Positions 24,262 to 36,311 of a stretch of 64,000 nt of DNA are shown here, piece by piece. The notes below the pieces were generated by a model. That model made no database searches and had not been told where the DNA came from. It saw nothing but the letters and a program-made list of their open reading frames with translations. Positions within the stretch are counted from its first letter, which is position 1. Each line of letters opens with the position of its first letter. A program made the translations under genes and the position numbers. This DNA is from Lepidonotus clava (Eukaryota; Annelida; Polychaeta; Phyllodocida; Polynoidae), in NCBI GenBank assembly GCA_936440205.1, contig OW387146.1:23002458-23066457 (forward strand), written 5' to 3'.

Positions 24262-24416
24262 AGTGACTACCCCTCCAGAAACCCACACGCACACAGGCTA
24301 CCTCCAAAAGGGGATACAGTTGAAGAATACCCCTTTATTACACATACATTTAAGTGCCAATAAAAGACAATGACCTGGTCATTCCAGTATTGCCGCTGGG
24401 GTGGATCCAGTGAGGG

Positions 24417-26670
24417 GGGCGGTCCAGGGGTCCTGATCCCACTCCCCCATTTTGTTAGAGATCTTTACCTAACAAAGAAAAAAAGAGTCATGCATGCCCT
24501 TGCTAACGTGTGCTGTTTTAGTAGGTCTACTTAGCCTATATAAATTATGTGGACACACACCCCCGTTCAAAATCCTGTATCTGCACCTATTACCAATGAT
24601 AAGTGTCCGCGAGAAGCTATATTCGTTTTTTTCCCTTTAATTGCCCTTTTACGAAACATTCCGATTTTATCTTGACCTCATCTTAATAAAATGTCAAAAT
24701 AGTGTCAAAAGTGTCAAAACAGACTGACCAACACGCGTGGCTGCAGAACCTGCGATAGGTTTAGTACTTACTTGTCCTTTAACAGTTGTATAGAGCAACC
24801 GTTGTAAGAATTGTGTTTCTTTTCCAATTGAAAAAGCATCTATAGTTGAAGAAGATGTATTGTTAAGACATAACCCAGGCTAGCAGGTAGGTAATGGGCA
24901 TGTTCTGCAACCATACGTTTTTGTAAATGGTCATTCTGTTACTTGTTATCTTTTCATGTAATGGTTACATTATGTTAGGTTAGGTTGAGACTCACTAAAA
25001 ACGAGTATTATAATAACATTGTATTGTAGTAAAGTTGAATACTTTACTAACATGAAAGTTACAATGATGTTACAGTGCAATGTTGCAATGTTAGTTTGTA
25101 AGGACATTTTAGGGAGCCTTCAAAATAATGCAACAAGAACCAAAGCAGAACGAAACAGAACGCTGCAGCAATGTTATAAGAATGCTGCATTTGCACTTAT
25201 TTCCCATGGCTGATAATGTGTTAAATTATGTAGAACATCCAACACCATTTGACAATGATTGAGGTGTGTACCACTTCAAATGCTTCGGCAATGTAATAGT
25301 GTAGATCCATTCAACGACGCCAGGAAGATTTTGTTTCTTTGTTCTGCTTTCTTTGATATGTCTGAAGGTTTTGGCACAGGAACATAGAATTGAAGAGACA
25401 CTGGAAGAGAATGGGGTGTCAAAGCATGGGAAACGGTACATTACAAGATGAGAATCTGAGTGTAAACCTATCAACCTTGGTAATTCACAAGATACAATTA
25501 AGGGATGTCACAAGGAGATGTGAGTGACAAACTGCCACATAGATAAAATTTAAAGGGAGCCAAAAGCATTGTAGGGTCAAAATTTTGCAAATTCTTTTAA
25601 CTATTGAAATATGTTCTACTGCCAAAACCTAGGCCTGTGGTAAAATATAGACTGTGAATTAAACTGTATTGAAATACATTAAAATTCATCCCTGATCAAC
25701 TTTGGTGACCCACCAAAATTGGTTTGTTGACAAACATTGCTGTCTTCAGGCATAAGTGACATGAGTATTACCGAGTTCAAGTAAAGTTATAGCTAGTTGT
25801 CATAATTTATACTGTACCAATGGCTAAAGTTAGACTCTTAGAATGTATTTTCATAGTTATTTGAGTTACAAAATGTGTCATATTTGACACAACATTGCTT
25901 TTGCTTCTCTTTAAAGTGATTATAACGTATTCTTATTAGACCAGCTACCAGAGAAAGTGAACATTAACTGAAACGAAAATATAAATTATGTTGAGAAATT
26001 ATCTTTGAAATTGGCAACTTATGCTCACTTATATATATATATATATGTGTGTGTGTACATGTGTCTGTATGTGTGTCTGTGTCTGTGTATGTGTGTGCTC
26101 GCGTGTGTGCTAACGTAAGGTTAAAGTGGACCATATAAAGAAGTTCTATACGAGATTCTATCTTCGTGTTCATTTAATGTTGGTGAACTGGAAAACTATA
26201 AAAGTTAATCGTGAAGTTAACGTTACACGAAATTTAAGAAAAGAACGTTAGCTATTAAAATAAACTTAACTTACCAATGCCTTATATTCTGATCACCAAG
26301 GCAATTAGACGGAGCTTGTAAAAAATCCCCATATTAGATATGATGATGCCAGCTTTACTGATTACACTATTCCCTAATACCTGAATCTTTATCCAAGACC
26401 TGTCAAAAAAGAATTGTATAAAGAATGTAAAATGTAATTTAAAAACAACAAAAACAAAACTAATTCCTCTTGAAACAAGCTGGCGATCCAAATAAAATAT
26501 AAAAAAAGTTATGTGTATATTTGGCCCCTCATAAAGGACACGTATACATGTATACACACTATTATGGTATCACAATTAGCTATACAATGAATACGTACTC
26601 CACACAGACCACAGAAGCATTCTGCGCGTCCTTACCACCCTCAAACCCAAAAGATAGTCTGTCTGCCCAG
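24417..26670. other. non-coding, no gene recognised
   Basis: AT-rich sequence. It includes a degenerate G-rich repeat tail to about 24590 and a TA/TG microsatellite near 26030-26100. No exon or RNA gene could be supported. Confidence 0.45.
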
Positions 26671-26672
26671 CA

Positions 26673-26679
26673 TATATAT
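26673..26679 (+). promoter_or_regulatory. possible TATA box of the secreted-protein gene
   Basis: TATATAT lies 36-42 bases upstream of the ATG at 26715. If used, the 5' leader would be very short, about 10 bases. Confidence 0.35.
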
Positions 26680-26714
26680 CTTGAAAACTCCCGAAGACGA
26701 GTAGACCCAGCAAC

Positions 26715-28488
26715 ATGAGGACCTTTGTCGTTGCCGCCGTTATCCTGACGTGTTTCTGCGCCACCATTGAGACCAGCCCCATTAATAAGGGTAGGGATAG
26801 GAGAGATGTACTGGAGGAACTTCAGCAAAATGGTGAGAAATCATCCTTCCTAATTTAAAGTAATTAAGAGGAGTATTTTCCAGAGATCCAGAGATTTCAT
26901 AATCAGGGGGAGGGCCTTATATACATATTTGAGACGCTCTATCTATAGTCTAGAATATCAATATTTGGCTAAAACTAGGGGGGCGGGGACTTCAGGCGGC
27001 CCCCTCTAAACCCGTCCCTGGTTTTAGAATCTACAAAAGGACGCCGAAAGGAGGTGGGCCATTTGCTTACAAGCCTTCAAACGATTGACATTTTACACAG
27101 AGCTATCATCTTGAAAATATTAGATACCTCTTCCTTAAAAGTGAATGCTTCTATTAATTCCTTTGTATCATCCCAGAGACGGATTTTTCATTCTAATAGT
27201 AACAATTGGACAACACCTTACTGTAGGTGCTGTCTTTCTTAAAGCCCATTTCCCATTGCGATCTGAGATATAATTGCAATCTTCTTTTTATTTTGTATTC
27301 AGAATTACTATTTTTGGAACACATGTTTGTGGTTTACAAAGGACCTAAGTGTTGCCAATGAAACTTTCTAAATTTGTCGCCACGTGGAATCCCCACTTAA
27401 GTGGTCAGCATACACGTTCTTCTTCATTTTCCAGTTATCGCTGAGGTCCAAGAGCTCCCACAAACAGCCCACGGAGACAGCAGTGGAGAGGAGAGAGGAC
27501 GGGGAGAGTTCCGAGGAGAGCAGCGAGAGTGACCAGAGCAGTGAGCAGGACGGGGTTGAGCGGAGGAACGTGACATCTCCAGAGCTAGGAAGTGGCGGTG
27601 AAGACGATTACAACTTCACAATGTGTGATATTACTATTTTCGGTAGGTGGTCTTTGAAAATGACACTCAAGCCAATAATGCACAATGCGACAAAGTGACA
27701 ACAGATTTTATTCATTTTATCATATTTTGATAAAGGATGTTAAAGTATTGGGCCAATGTAATAAGCCCATCCCACATTGGATACATGCTAGAGTTGGACA
27801 AGGGTTGGACAAAATTACTGTATATGCCATCCTTGTTTCCAAGAGTTGGGGTTACTGAAATAAGCAAGAATTATGTTTTTCTATATCTACAAGGACTGCT
27901 TTAACATTATGATTTATTCAATTTCATCAGTTGACAGATTTGTAGGTTTGCCAGCCAATCAAAATGCTGTATTTCAGGGCAAAATAGGGTTGGACATTAT
28001 AGGCTAGGCTGACAGGCTTGAACATTGGTTCCTATGGAAAAAAATCAAAAATATAAAGCTACATTTTACCAAATTTAAGACCAAACTGTCACCCAAATTG
28101 CTTTGTTTAATTTTGTATTCTATAACTGTCTTCAGGGAATAAGCATGTAGGCAATTCTGAAAATATTTCATAGTAAAACTTAGTTTTGGTGTAAACTGGG
28201 ATGGGCTTATTGGGAAACAGACCAAAATGTCATGCATAGTCTATAACCTAATAAGAAATAAGTATGACCAAGGGGAATATTCATCTAAATGGTTAACCTT
28301 TATCCATGACAACCGTAACAAACTATAGAGGTGACTACCTTATTTATAGTACTTATAGTAGGCAATGGTACTCGCCTCACCATAACAGTTGGTGCTATAA
28401 CTGGTGCTATGAGATGGTACACAGAAACGTGAATCTCATTTACCTATGTTTTCCCGATGCTTTTTCACACTTACAGTATCCAAATGTT

Positions 28489-28535
<47 letters not shown>

Positions 28536-30354
28536 CCCTGTCCTTAATGTATTACAGTTTTTCTATGCCTCTTAATGGGTAAGTGAATAAAATCATTGTC
28601 ATTGTCATTGCAACCAATAACCAACCAATGAACCTTTGTGTATAATTATCATAGCCGTAAAATTCCTATAGCATGTTCTGCCCATGTTTCTAGCTGTGGT
28701 GTACCTGCTGAATGAAGACGGAAGTCTGGGTGATGATATGTTTGAAAGAACGGCCCGCATGCTGGAGGAGACAGTCAACACTGAAGGGGACAGCTGTGAT
28801 GTGGTGGACGAGATCAGAGACCTGGTGAGTGCACGGCTCAGGGTTCAAGTTAATAAGGGGCCGTCCATAAAATTAATGATGTCACACTTTTTCAGGGTAC
28901 TTTTAGGATCCTCCACCCCTCTGTCAGCGTCACACTGAATTTTTAGTTTTAAACATTTAACCCCTTCAACCCTCTATTCCTGAGGATAGTAGATAAAAAT
29001 ATGTGTGGACTACAGAAGAAATGGTTTCTAAAGCTGCAAACCATTTGAAAATATTCCTTTAAAAAGCTTAGATATGGTCATTTGAACTTCCCTACTTCTT
29101 GTACAATAGAAACCCCCCAGCTCGGATAGTCATCTTTGTTTCCATTTTATGGTAACTTTAACTTGACCTTGTATATTTAGAATAAAAAGCATTTCTTATT
29201 CAGAAAAATGTTTAAAATGCCATAACTTTTCATTGAATTGGTCTTTTATCTAACTGTTTGAAATATAAGGCAGAAAAAGATATTTCCCACATTACCCATG
29301 AAAATTGTTCCATGGACATGGAATGTTCTTTTTTCTGTAACCATGGCAACCTAACAGCCCTATTATATGAAGGATTTCTGTGAAAAAACATTCCATTGCA
29401 AATTTCCCATAATGCATCATTTGTAAAAGATTTGATATTTTTTTATGAAAATCATCGAATTCTCAGGAAATTTCTATCTAAGTCAAACTTTTCCACAAAA
29501 TTACATGGAAAAATGATTTTTCACCAATAATTCCTTAATTAATGCTTTCAAGAGGCTGATTTCCCAGAATAGGCAGATTTGCCCTATATTGACCATAACG
29601 GCCTTTACTGGAACACATGTTCTAAAATATCTAAGCATCATAGAATAATAATACAAAAAGTGTAAGGTTCCTTGGAACTTTGGGGATATTTTGGTATTTA
29701 CCTCATGAGTGAAGGTGAAATACCCATTTTATAATCAGAATAAAACCCTAAAAGATGTGCCATTTTATGGGTAACATTCATCTGGTGGGCAAATATGGCC
29801 TTATGGGGTGGAAGGGGTTAAATAAGGCCCATTTTCAGGCAGTGTCACAATGTTCAACCTACCCAACCACCCCTTTGTATGTGACATTATTTATGGACTG
29901 CCCCTTAGCGAGTTAAATGTGATGCCAAATTTGTGATGGGACCAATTCCGTCACCAAATTATGTATTAAAGAACTGGTGACTGCCCGGCTCAGGATTTAA
30001 GTTAAGAGGCCATCCATAAACGATGTCACACTTTTTCAGCGAACTGTAGCCAGTAGCATGCCGCGCGCACCTTTTTCTAAGAAGACAAAAATATTATTAC
30101 GGGTCCAGCCTGGTTTTCAGATGTATTACATGAACATAATACAAGCCATGATAATGGGACTTTGGCAGGAATTAATTTCTGATGTGTTGAAGAAAGTTCT
30201 GATGAGGTATGAAAATATTATCACTGGAATTGAAAATCCTGCTTTATAGATGCAAGTACCTTTAATGCATTGTATGAGTAACCTCCATAATAATATTAGT
30301 ACTTTTTCCCACTACCAGCTGAAGGCCCGGGGGTACTTCTTCGAGTATGAGTGA
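26715..30354 (+). CDS. small secreted Ser/Glu-rich acidic protein, four exons
   Basis: Proposed exons are 26715-26832, 27435-27642, 28694-28824 and 30319-30354, all with good donors (GTGAGA, GTAGGT, GTGAGT) and pyrimidine-AG acceptors. Exon 1 encodes a clear signal peptide (MRTFVVAAVILTCFC) followed by a basic stretch. Exon 2 encodes an acidic segment with repeated SSE triplets, two N-glycosylation sites (NVT, NFT), a possible glycosaminoglycan site (ELGSGGEDD) and a Cys. Exons 2, 3 and 4 join in phase, giving a second Cys (DSCDVVDE) and the end ARGYFFEYE. Exon 1 to exon 2 does not join in phase as drawn: exon 1 leaves one base and exon 2 is open only in phase 0. An unseen micro-exon or other 5' end is therefore needed. 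The family was not recognised. ATTAAA at 30506 could serve polyadenylation. Confidence 0.6.
28493..28532. repeat. (TA)n microsatellite in intron 2
   Basis: About 40 bases of pure TA between exons 2 and 3 of the secreted-protein gene. Confidence 0.95.
28855..29906. mobile_element. 1.05-kb inverted-repeat transposon in intron 3
   Basis: The left end reads AAGGGGCCGTCCATAAAA and the reverse complement of the right end reads AAGGGGCAGTCCATAAAT. Both then continue to ATGTCACA. The interior is AT-rich and non-coding. It starts 30 bases after the exon 3 donor. A third related end occurs at 30005-30038. Confidence 0.75.
29968..30040 (+). repeat. partial duplicate of the exon 3 border
   Basis: This stretch resembles 28815-28900: a last codon CTG, a GT donor position, then GGCTCAGG, AAGTTAA, a CCATCCATAAA-type end and GATGTCACACTTTTTCAG. 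So the end of exon 3 plus its intron start and transposon end was copied downstream in the same intron. The duplicate donor reads GTGACT instead of GTGAGT. Confidence 0.65.
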
Positions 30355-32386
30355 AGGAAGAGGATAGCCCGGAGAACGGAGGGAACCTCGATGGCTGGAT
30401 CAGAATCTTCTTCGTAGTTCTTATAGTGCTTGTATACCTTTGAGATATCTCTCTTAATTAAGTTTTCTTAGCATCTTCACATACATACATCGTGACAAAT
30501 GAAACATTAAATTAACAGATTACAATAGTATATTGTGGTTCATCGTACATGTTTGATGATGATGAGCAATAATGTATTTCACGTAGGCCATTATCAGTGT
30601 CATGGCCGGGTACCTGTTTTATAAAGAACCATAAGCATAACATTTACACATACGTAGATGTTTCATAGTTACCTGCATAATTATGTGCATATATGTGCAT
30701 AATTATGTGTATGTAAGTTTTACCATTTTTACCATTACCGTATTTTTTAACGTAAATCCCGTTGCCTTTGAATGGGTGACATCCGACGAACAAACCATGC
30801 ATCCAACCAACCATTCATGATACCATCCAGTTGTCAGATCCTTCTTTTTAAAATCTTTGGTAAATTCCTTGATCTACAATGACCAATAGATCCAACCTAT
30901 TCATATATCCTGTGTAAACATGTAACCATAACATTTGTACCAAGAAAGTTATTCCTAAATTATTAAAATACGTGGACAATGTATGTAATGGAGTCCCCTG
31001 TGACTCCTTTCTTAAGACTAGAAACAGAACAGATGTGAAAACCTAACATTATTTCCATAGCAACAAGGAATTTTTTTCAATATTTCAGCCTGCTCAAAAA
31101 GTTACTCAAGTTTTAGATTTTCAGACAATACCTTTACCTTTTTGGACAAAAAGATGAAACATATGTTGTAGATGTTCTTTTATTTTACGTAATCCAGTTC
31201 AAGAGACAAAAGTGAAAAATTTAGTTATTTTTAAATTCCTGACTGATATACGCATTTTTATAATCATCGCAGAAAATAATATAAATCTCCAATGATGTAT
31301 ACAATATATAATGAAAATTAACAGAAAGTAATTACTATGCAATATTGAAAGAGTTTTGAAATAAACACTCACTATACAGTAGTTAATTCGACAAGGAGAA
31401 TAACCTGTATGATTGGTTAAGAATATACTTTTGCTCGATGCTTTGCCAAAACGATAATATTGTACCGGAATAAAAATGTTCTTTCATTTCGCGCACATGC
31501 TTTGACTGGTCCAAACCAAATAAAAAATAATTCACAATAGAAATGTTGTTATCTATTCTTTAACAGCTAGCGTATATATACATGCCTTTCGATTGTGAAA
31601 ATACTTAAGACTAAAAATATGAGTGTATTGTATGGCAAGTAGTTTTTTTTTCATATAATCAAACATTATTAACTTTTTTTTTTTTTTGATTAAACAATGT
31701 CAGTTCGCTTTTTCGTATTCAAGTATTCTTGCCATAACACTGAATGAGAAAATGGATTGATATCCTTGTAATGAATAGAAAAATGGGTTACTAAAAGTGA
31801 TACCTGATGGCCTTTGTTTTGTAGGGACTGAAATTTAGTCAAGTTAATTCATAGATTTATTATTACTCCTATTGCCGATATTTCTACTGATGAGTGACCT
31901 TTTAGCTTTTAGATAAGCTCGTATTATAGTTGTCTATATCACTAACACGGAGGATAATGTTACCATATCGGTTATGAAGGCAAATTTGCTCAATACTTTC
32001 CCCAATCAGAAGTAGTCTTTTTTTAAGCTTTGATTTAATTTGGCACCAAAATGAAAACTCGTGTACATGTTTATGCTGATCAGAGAATGATAAATTAAAG
32101 TAGTAACATCGAAAAATGTTTTTTTTTCTCCCTCTCACATGTCTAGCAATGAGACTATCATGAGGTCTATAGGTTGATAGGATAGCTAAACCATGTAATT
32201 ATAACAAAGACAATGCTGAATCGTAGTAGGTAAACCTAAAAGTTGTGCAAGTGAAAATCAACCACCAAATATTATGTAAATGTAAAAGAAATCATCTCTT
32301 GGCTGCCCCCATCGAATTGTCACATAGGCCATGATGTCTAAATATTTCAAAGATTTGTTTAGGTACGCTGTCCCTCTATACCCACA
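30355..32386. other. 3' flank and unique AT-rich DNA
   Basis: The first 160 bases are probably the 3' UTR of the secreted-protein gene. Beyond that no ORF, exon or repeat border was recognised. Confidence 0.45.
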
Positions 32387-32467
32387 GGTAGCGTGGCCGA
32401 GCGGTCTAAGGCGCTGGTTTTAGGCACCAGTCTCACTGAGGCGTGGGTTCGAATCCCACCGCTGCCA
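32387..32467 (+). tRNA. tRNA-Leu-TAG: tRNA-Leu, anticodon TAG
   Basis: An 81-base class II tRNA. The acceptor GGTAGCG pairs with CGCTGCC, the anticodon stem CTGGT/ACCAG encloses TTTAGGC, the variable arm is long, and the T loop is TTCGAAT. Box A is TGGCCGAGCGG. A TTTTTT Pol III terminator begins about 6 bases after the 3' end. It is the only copy of this isoacceptor here. Confidence 0.96.
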
Positions 32468-32888
32468 GATAGGTTTTTTCATAACCTTTCATGGTAAAAA
32501 GAGCTGCAATAACAATTAAATTTGTCATGTCGCAGCACAAAGGCAATTCTCGACATGAGCCTTTCTTAGAATTGACGTGGGCCATGAACTTAGCAGTCCT
32601 ACTTCGAATCCCAAGGAGGCCATGATGCTCCTACCAGATATTTTTATAATTAACCATTTTCGCACATTCCCTAACTGGATAGATTAATAATGTGTGAAAA
32701 TGCAATGTGAATGCCGAAATCTCATCTTTATTAGGCCTATGTAGATTAATAGTACTAGCAAAATAGCAATGCACTAAAGGTAGTTTCACAAAAATCAAGC
32801 AGCACAAAATATAGATATATATTCACACCTTTCTGGTATGGCACCGTCTCACCATGAGACAGTGTCTGATGGGTTTGAGGGGGTACTG

Positions 32889-33890
32889 TGATATGAAGGA
32901 AGACATGATGACCTATTTCTTAATTCGACATGGGTCATGGCGTCCTTAGATGCGACATGCGACATGCGGGGCGACATGGAGGGTGGGGGAGTGACATGTC
33001 CTTTTCTTATATTCAATGTGCAACACGGACGCCTCCAATTATCAATGGACGTGCATACTTGTGGTACTTGTATCTTGATTAAAAGAAGTGTATTTGACGA
33101 TTCGTTCTATCTAATATTAATCCAAACAAATTAATAAACTACACTTTCAGGTGGAAAAAAATGAAATTTCACATCAGAAGTTGATGTTTTCTTTTACTTG
33201 AGAAATCAGAGAATGCAAAACAATAAGGAGGAGAAAGACTTTTCTGGGCCACTGGGTTAGCCGGTATCAGCCATTGGTGTATATCAGCCATTGATGTATA
33301 CTCACCAGAACCAAGTGGCAAAGAAAGTTCCCGGCGTGTTACACTGATAACCTACTGCAGGGACCATTTCTTAAATTCGACATGGCACATGAGAAGTTCT
33401 TAGAGGCAACATGGGACATAAGATGTTAAAGGCCGTATTATACTATCCGTTGGCTGGTTCGCGTTTGGGCCGTTTCAAATAGAAAACGTGAATATGAAGG
33501 CCCAACACGAAGTATAATATATAAAAGAGAAAACTAATAACCCAACTCTACCCAAAATGCGTAGTATAATATACCTCGTGTTGGGTAGCAACGCGACCCA
33601 ATGCATAGTGTAATATGATCTTGAAACAGCCCAAACGCGATCCAAACTCGTTGGCCAATGCGACCCAACACATTCCTCATCACGACGCGTAGTAAAAATA
33701 AGGCTTAAGTGACCTAGCACTACCTAGCATTTTTCACATCCTATTTTTTACATTTTTGTATCATTGGAAAAACAGGATGTCTCCCTGATCGATAATAAGC
33801 ATTAAAAAAAATTGACAAGGGACATACAAATTTCTTAAATTTGACATGCGACATGGGGGGACCCCCAATCAAGGGCACCACCGTGTGCTA
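32889..33890. repeat. scattered TTCGACATG repeat blocks
   Basis: Short groups of TTAAATTCGACATG-type units lie near 32910-33010, 33360-33425 and 33830-33870, around the inverted-repeat element at 33428-33707. Confidence 0.6.
33428..33707. mobile_element. inverted-repeat element with TATTATACTA ends
   Basis: The left end AAAGGCCGTATTATACTA is complementary with mismatches to the right end TAGTAAAAATAAGGCTT. Inside, GTTTGGGCCGTTTCAA mirrors TTGAAACAGCCCAAAC, and the unit TAGTATAATAT recurs. The whole 280-base block could fold on itself, and the minus frame over it is an artefact. Confidence 0.6.
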
Positions 33891-34140
33891 GCTAACTTGG
33901 ATGATGTTATGCATGCATGTCAAGGTATCTTTAAAAAGGGAACCTAAAAAGATCATGTTCTGCATAAAATTTTAACTAACATAAATTGCAGAACGCAAGA
34001 AGATTTTCTATCCGTTGGTGTCAAGAATAATTTCCTTAAGTCAGCATTTTATATTCCATGAAAGAGTAATTAGAAATCGATCTACAAAATCCAAAATTTT
34101 CTCCAATTGAGTATGTGACAATGAACAAGAAAAACTTTAC

Positions 34141-34222
34141 TGGCAGTGGTGGGATTCGAACCCACGCCTCCGAAGAGACTGGTGCCTTAAACCAGCGCAT
34201 TAGACCGCTCGGCCACACTACC
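34141..34222 (-). tRNA. tRNA-Leu-AAG: tRNA-Leu, anticodon AAG
   Basis: An 82-base class II tRNA with loop TTAAGGC, T loop TTCGAAT and box B GGTTCGAATCC. TTTTT follows 7 bases downstream on the minus strand. This is the best-preserved Leu(AAG) copy. It is paired with the Asn gene 380 bases away on the other strand. Confidence 0.95.
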
Positions 34223-34602
34223 CTGCTGCAATTCTCTAATAGATTGATTCAATATGTTCAGGGTTTGGCAAGAACTTTTTTCTTTTGAAGCTTTCATTTA
34301 AGTGATGACAGCAATTTCAGAATAATTTGAGTACGTTAGGGATATCACAGTAAATAAAACCAATGATACCAAAATAAACTTGCAAGTCTAGAAGTCACTA
34401 GAGATAGGCCTAATTTGAAGTAACAAATCACAATAAAGAATTCAGAAAGGTGACTCTTCATGCCAAGGTATTTCTTGTTAATATATTCATGATTATGACA
34501 AGTTTAATAAAAACACCAATAACGTAAGGAGGTTTAAAACCAACCAAAATTTCAAGTGGCCAGCACTATGTTAACTGGACTGGAGAAAGTAGACAGCATC
34601 TG

Positions 34603-34676
34603 GTCTCTGTGGCGCAATCGGCTAGCGCGTTAGACTGTTAATCTAAAGGTTGGTGGTTCGAGCCCACCCAGGGACG
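34603..34676 (+). tRNA. tRNA-Asn-GTT: tRNA-Asn, anticodon GTT, copy 1
   Basis: 74 bases. The acceptor GTCTCTG pairs with CAGGGAC, the anticodon stem TTAGA/TCTAA encloses CTGTTAA, and box B is GGTTCGAGCCC. A TTTT terminator follows within 5 bases. Confidence 0.97.
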
Positions 34677-34948
34677 AGTGTTTTGTCATTCTCATCCACC
34701 TAAGTGATAGCCGACTTTGATGATGTTATGTATGCATGTTAATGTATCTTTAAAAAGGGAACCTAAAAAGATCATGTTCTTCATAAAGTTTTATCTATAA
34801 TAAATTGTGGAAAGCAACCAGGTTGGTGTCAAGAATAATTTCCTGAAGGCAGTATTACATATTCCATGAAAGAGTTATTAGAAATCGATCTACAAAATCC
34901 AAGATTTTTGCCAATTGAGTATGTGACAATGAACAAGAAAAACTTTAC

Positions 34949-35030
34949 TGGCAGTGGTGGGATTCAAACCCACGCCTCCGAAGAGACTGGTGCCTTAAAC
35001 CAGCGCCTTAGACCGCTCGGCCACACTACC
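34949..35030 (-). tRNA. tRNA-Leu-AAG: tRNA-Leu, anticodon AAG, T-loop variant
   Basis: Same fold as 34141-34222, but the T loop reads TTTGAAT instead of TTCGAAT. The change is C56 to T, a base that normally pairs with G19 and is central to box B. It may be weakly transcribed or decaying. It lies 808 bases from the first Leu copy. Confidence 0.8.
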
Positions 35031-35411
35031 CTGCTGTAATTCTCTAATACATTGATTCAATATGTTCAGGGTTTGCCAAGAACTTTTACTTTTGAAGCTG
35101 TCATTTAGGTGATGACAACAATTTCAGAATAATTTAAGTACATGATGGAAATCACAGTCAATAACACCCATGACACCAAAATACACTTGCAAGTCTATGA
35201 GAAGTGGGTAGAGGTAGGCCTAATATGAAATAACAAATCACAATAAAGAATTCAGAAAGGTGACTCTTCATGCCGAGGCATGTGCAGTAAATATATTCCT
35301 GATTATGACAAGTTTAGTAAAAACACCAATAAAATAAGAGGTTTAACACCAACCAAAATTTGAAGTGGCCAGCACTATTTTAACTGGACTGGAGAAAGCA
35401 AGCAGCATCTA

Positions 35412-35485
35412 GTCTCTGTGGCGCAATCGGCTAGCGCGTTAGACTGTTAATCTAAAGGTTGGTGGTTCGAGCCCACCCAGGGACG
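35412..35485 (+). tRNA. tRNA-Asn-GTT: tRNA-Asn, anticodon GTT, copy 2
   Basis: Identical in the tRNA body to copy 1 and 809 bases from it, matching the Leu spacing, so the Leu-Asn pair was duplicated as a unit. Confidence 0.97.
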
Positions 35486-35991
35486 AGCGTTTTGTTATTC
35501 TCATCCACCCGAGTGATAGCCGACTTGGATGATGTGATGCATACATGTGAAGGTATCTTTAAAAAGGGAACCTAAAGGGATCATGCTCTGTATAGAATTT
35601 TAACTATAATAAATTGCAGAAAGCAACAAGATTTACTATAGGTTAGTGACAGAAATGATTTCCTTAAGTCCGCATTATATATTCCATGAAAGAGTAATTA
35701 GAAATTAATCTACAAAATCCAAGATTTTTTCTTCAATATCTCCAGTTGGATATCACAGTCAATAAAAGCACTGATACCAGAATGAATATGCATGTCTATG
35801 AGAAGTTGGTAGCGGTAGGCCTAATATGAAATAACAAATCACAATAAAGAATTCAGAAAGGTGACTCTTTAGGCCAAAGCATTTGTTGTAAATATATTAT
35901 GACACTAATAAGAAAAGGAGGTTTAAAACTAACCAAAATTTGAAGTGGCCAGCACTATGTTAACTGGACTGGAGAAAGCAGCGAGCATCTA

Positions 35992-36065
35992 GTCTCTGTG
36001 GCGCAATCGGCTAGCGCGTTAGACTGTTAATCTAAAGGTTGGTGGTTCGAGCCCACCCAGGGACG
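35992..36065 (+). tRNA. tRNA-Asn-GTT: tRNA-Asn, anticodon GTT, copy 3
   Basis: Intact body. In this unit the partner Leu gene is missing: flanks typical of the Leu gene (CAAAATCCAAGATTTTT near 35715-35730) join directly to sequence that normally follows it. It starts a triplet with a 246-base period. Confidence 0.97.
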
Positions 36066-36237
36066 AGTGTTTTGTCATTCTACTTTTATCTTGACTAGGG
36101 AGAATGTGTCTTGTGTTGTATGCTTAGTACCCAAAACAACTGGAGACAATGCTACACATCAAGATAAAGTAAGGATATTGAAGCAATTAACAGGAAAGCA
36201 CTATCTTAACTGGACTGGAGAAAGCAGAGAGCATCTA

Positions 36238-36311
36238 GTCTCTGTGGCGCAATCGGCTAGCGCGTTAGACTGTTAATCTCAAGGTTGGTGGTTCGAGCCC
36301 ACCCAGGGACG
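36238..36311 (+). tRNA. tRNA-Asn-GTT: tRNA-Asn, anticodon GTT, copy 4 (stem variant)
   Basis: The anticodon stem 3' half is TCTCA instead of TCTAA, leaving a mismatch at 28-42. Otherwise identical. Second member of the 246-base triplet. Confidence 0.92.

Larger units (their letters stand above)
16298..24416. repeat. segmental duplication, copy B
   Basis: Direct repeat of 5668-15236. It contains two insertions not found in A, at about 16828-18190 and 21057-21370, and lacks several blocks present in A. The order and orientation of everything else is kept, so this is a tandem duplication and not scattered copies. Confidence 0.9.
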
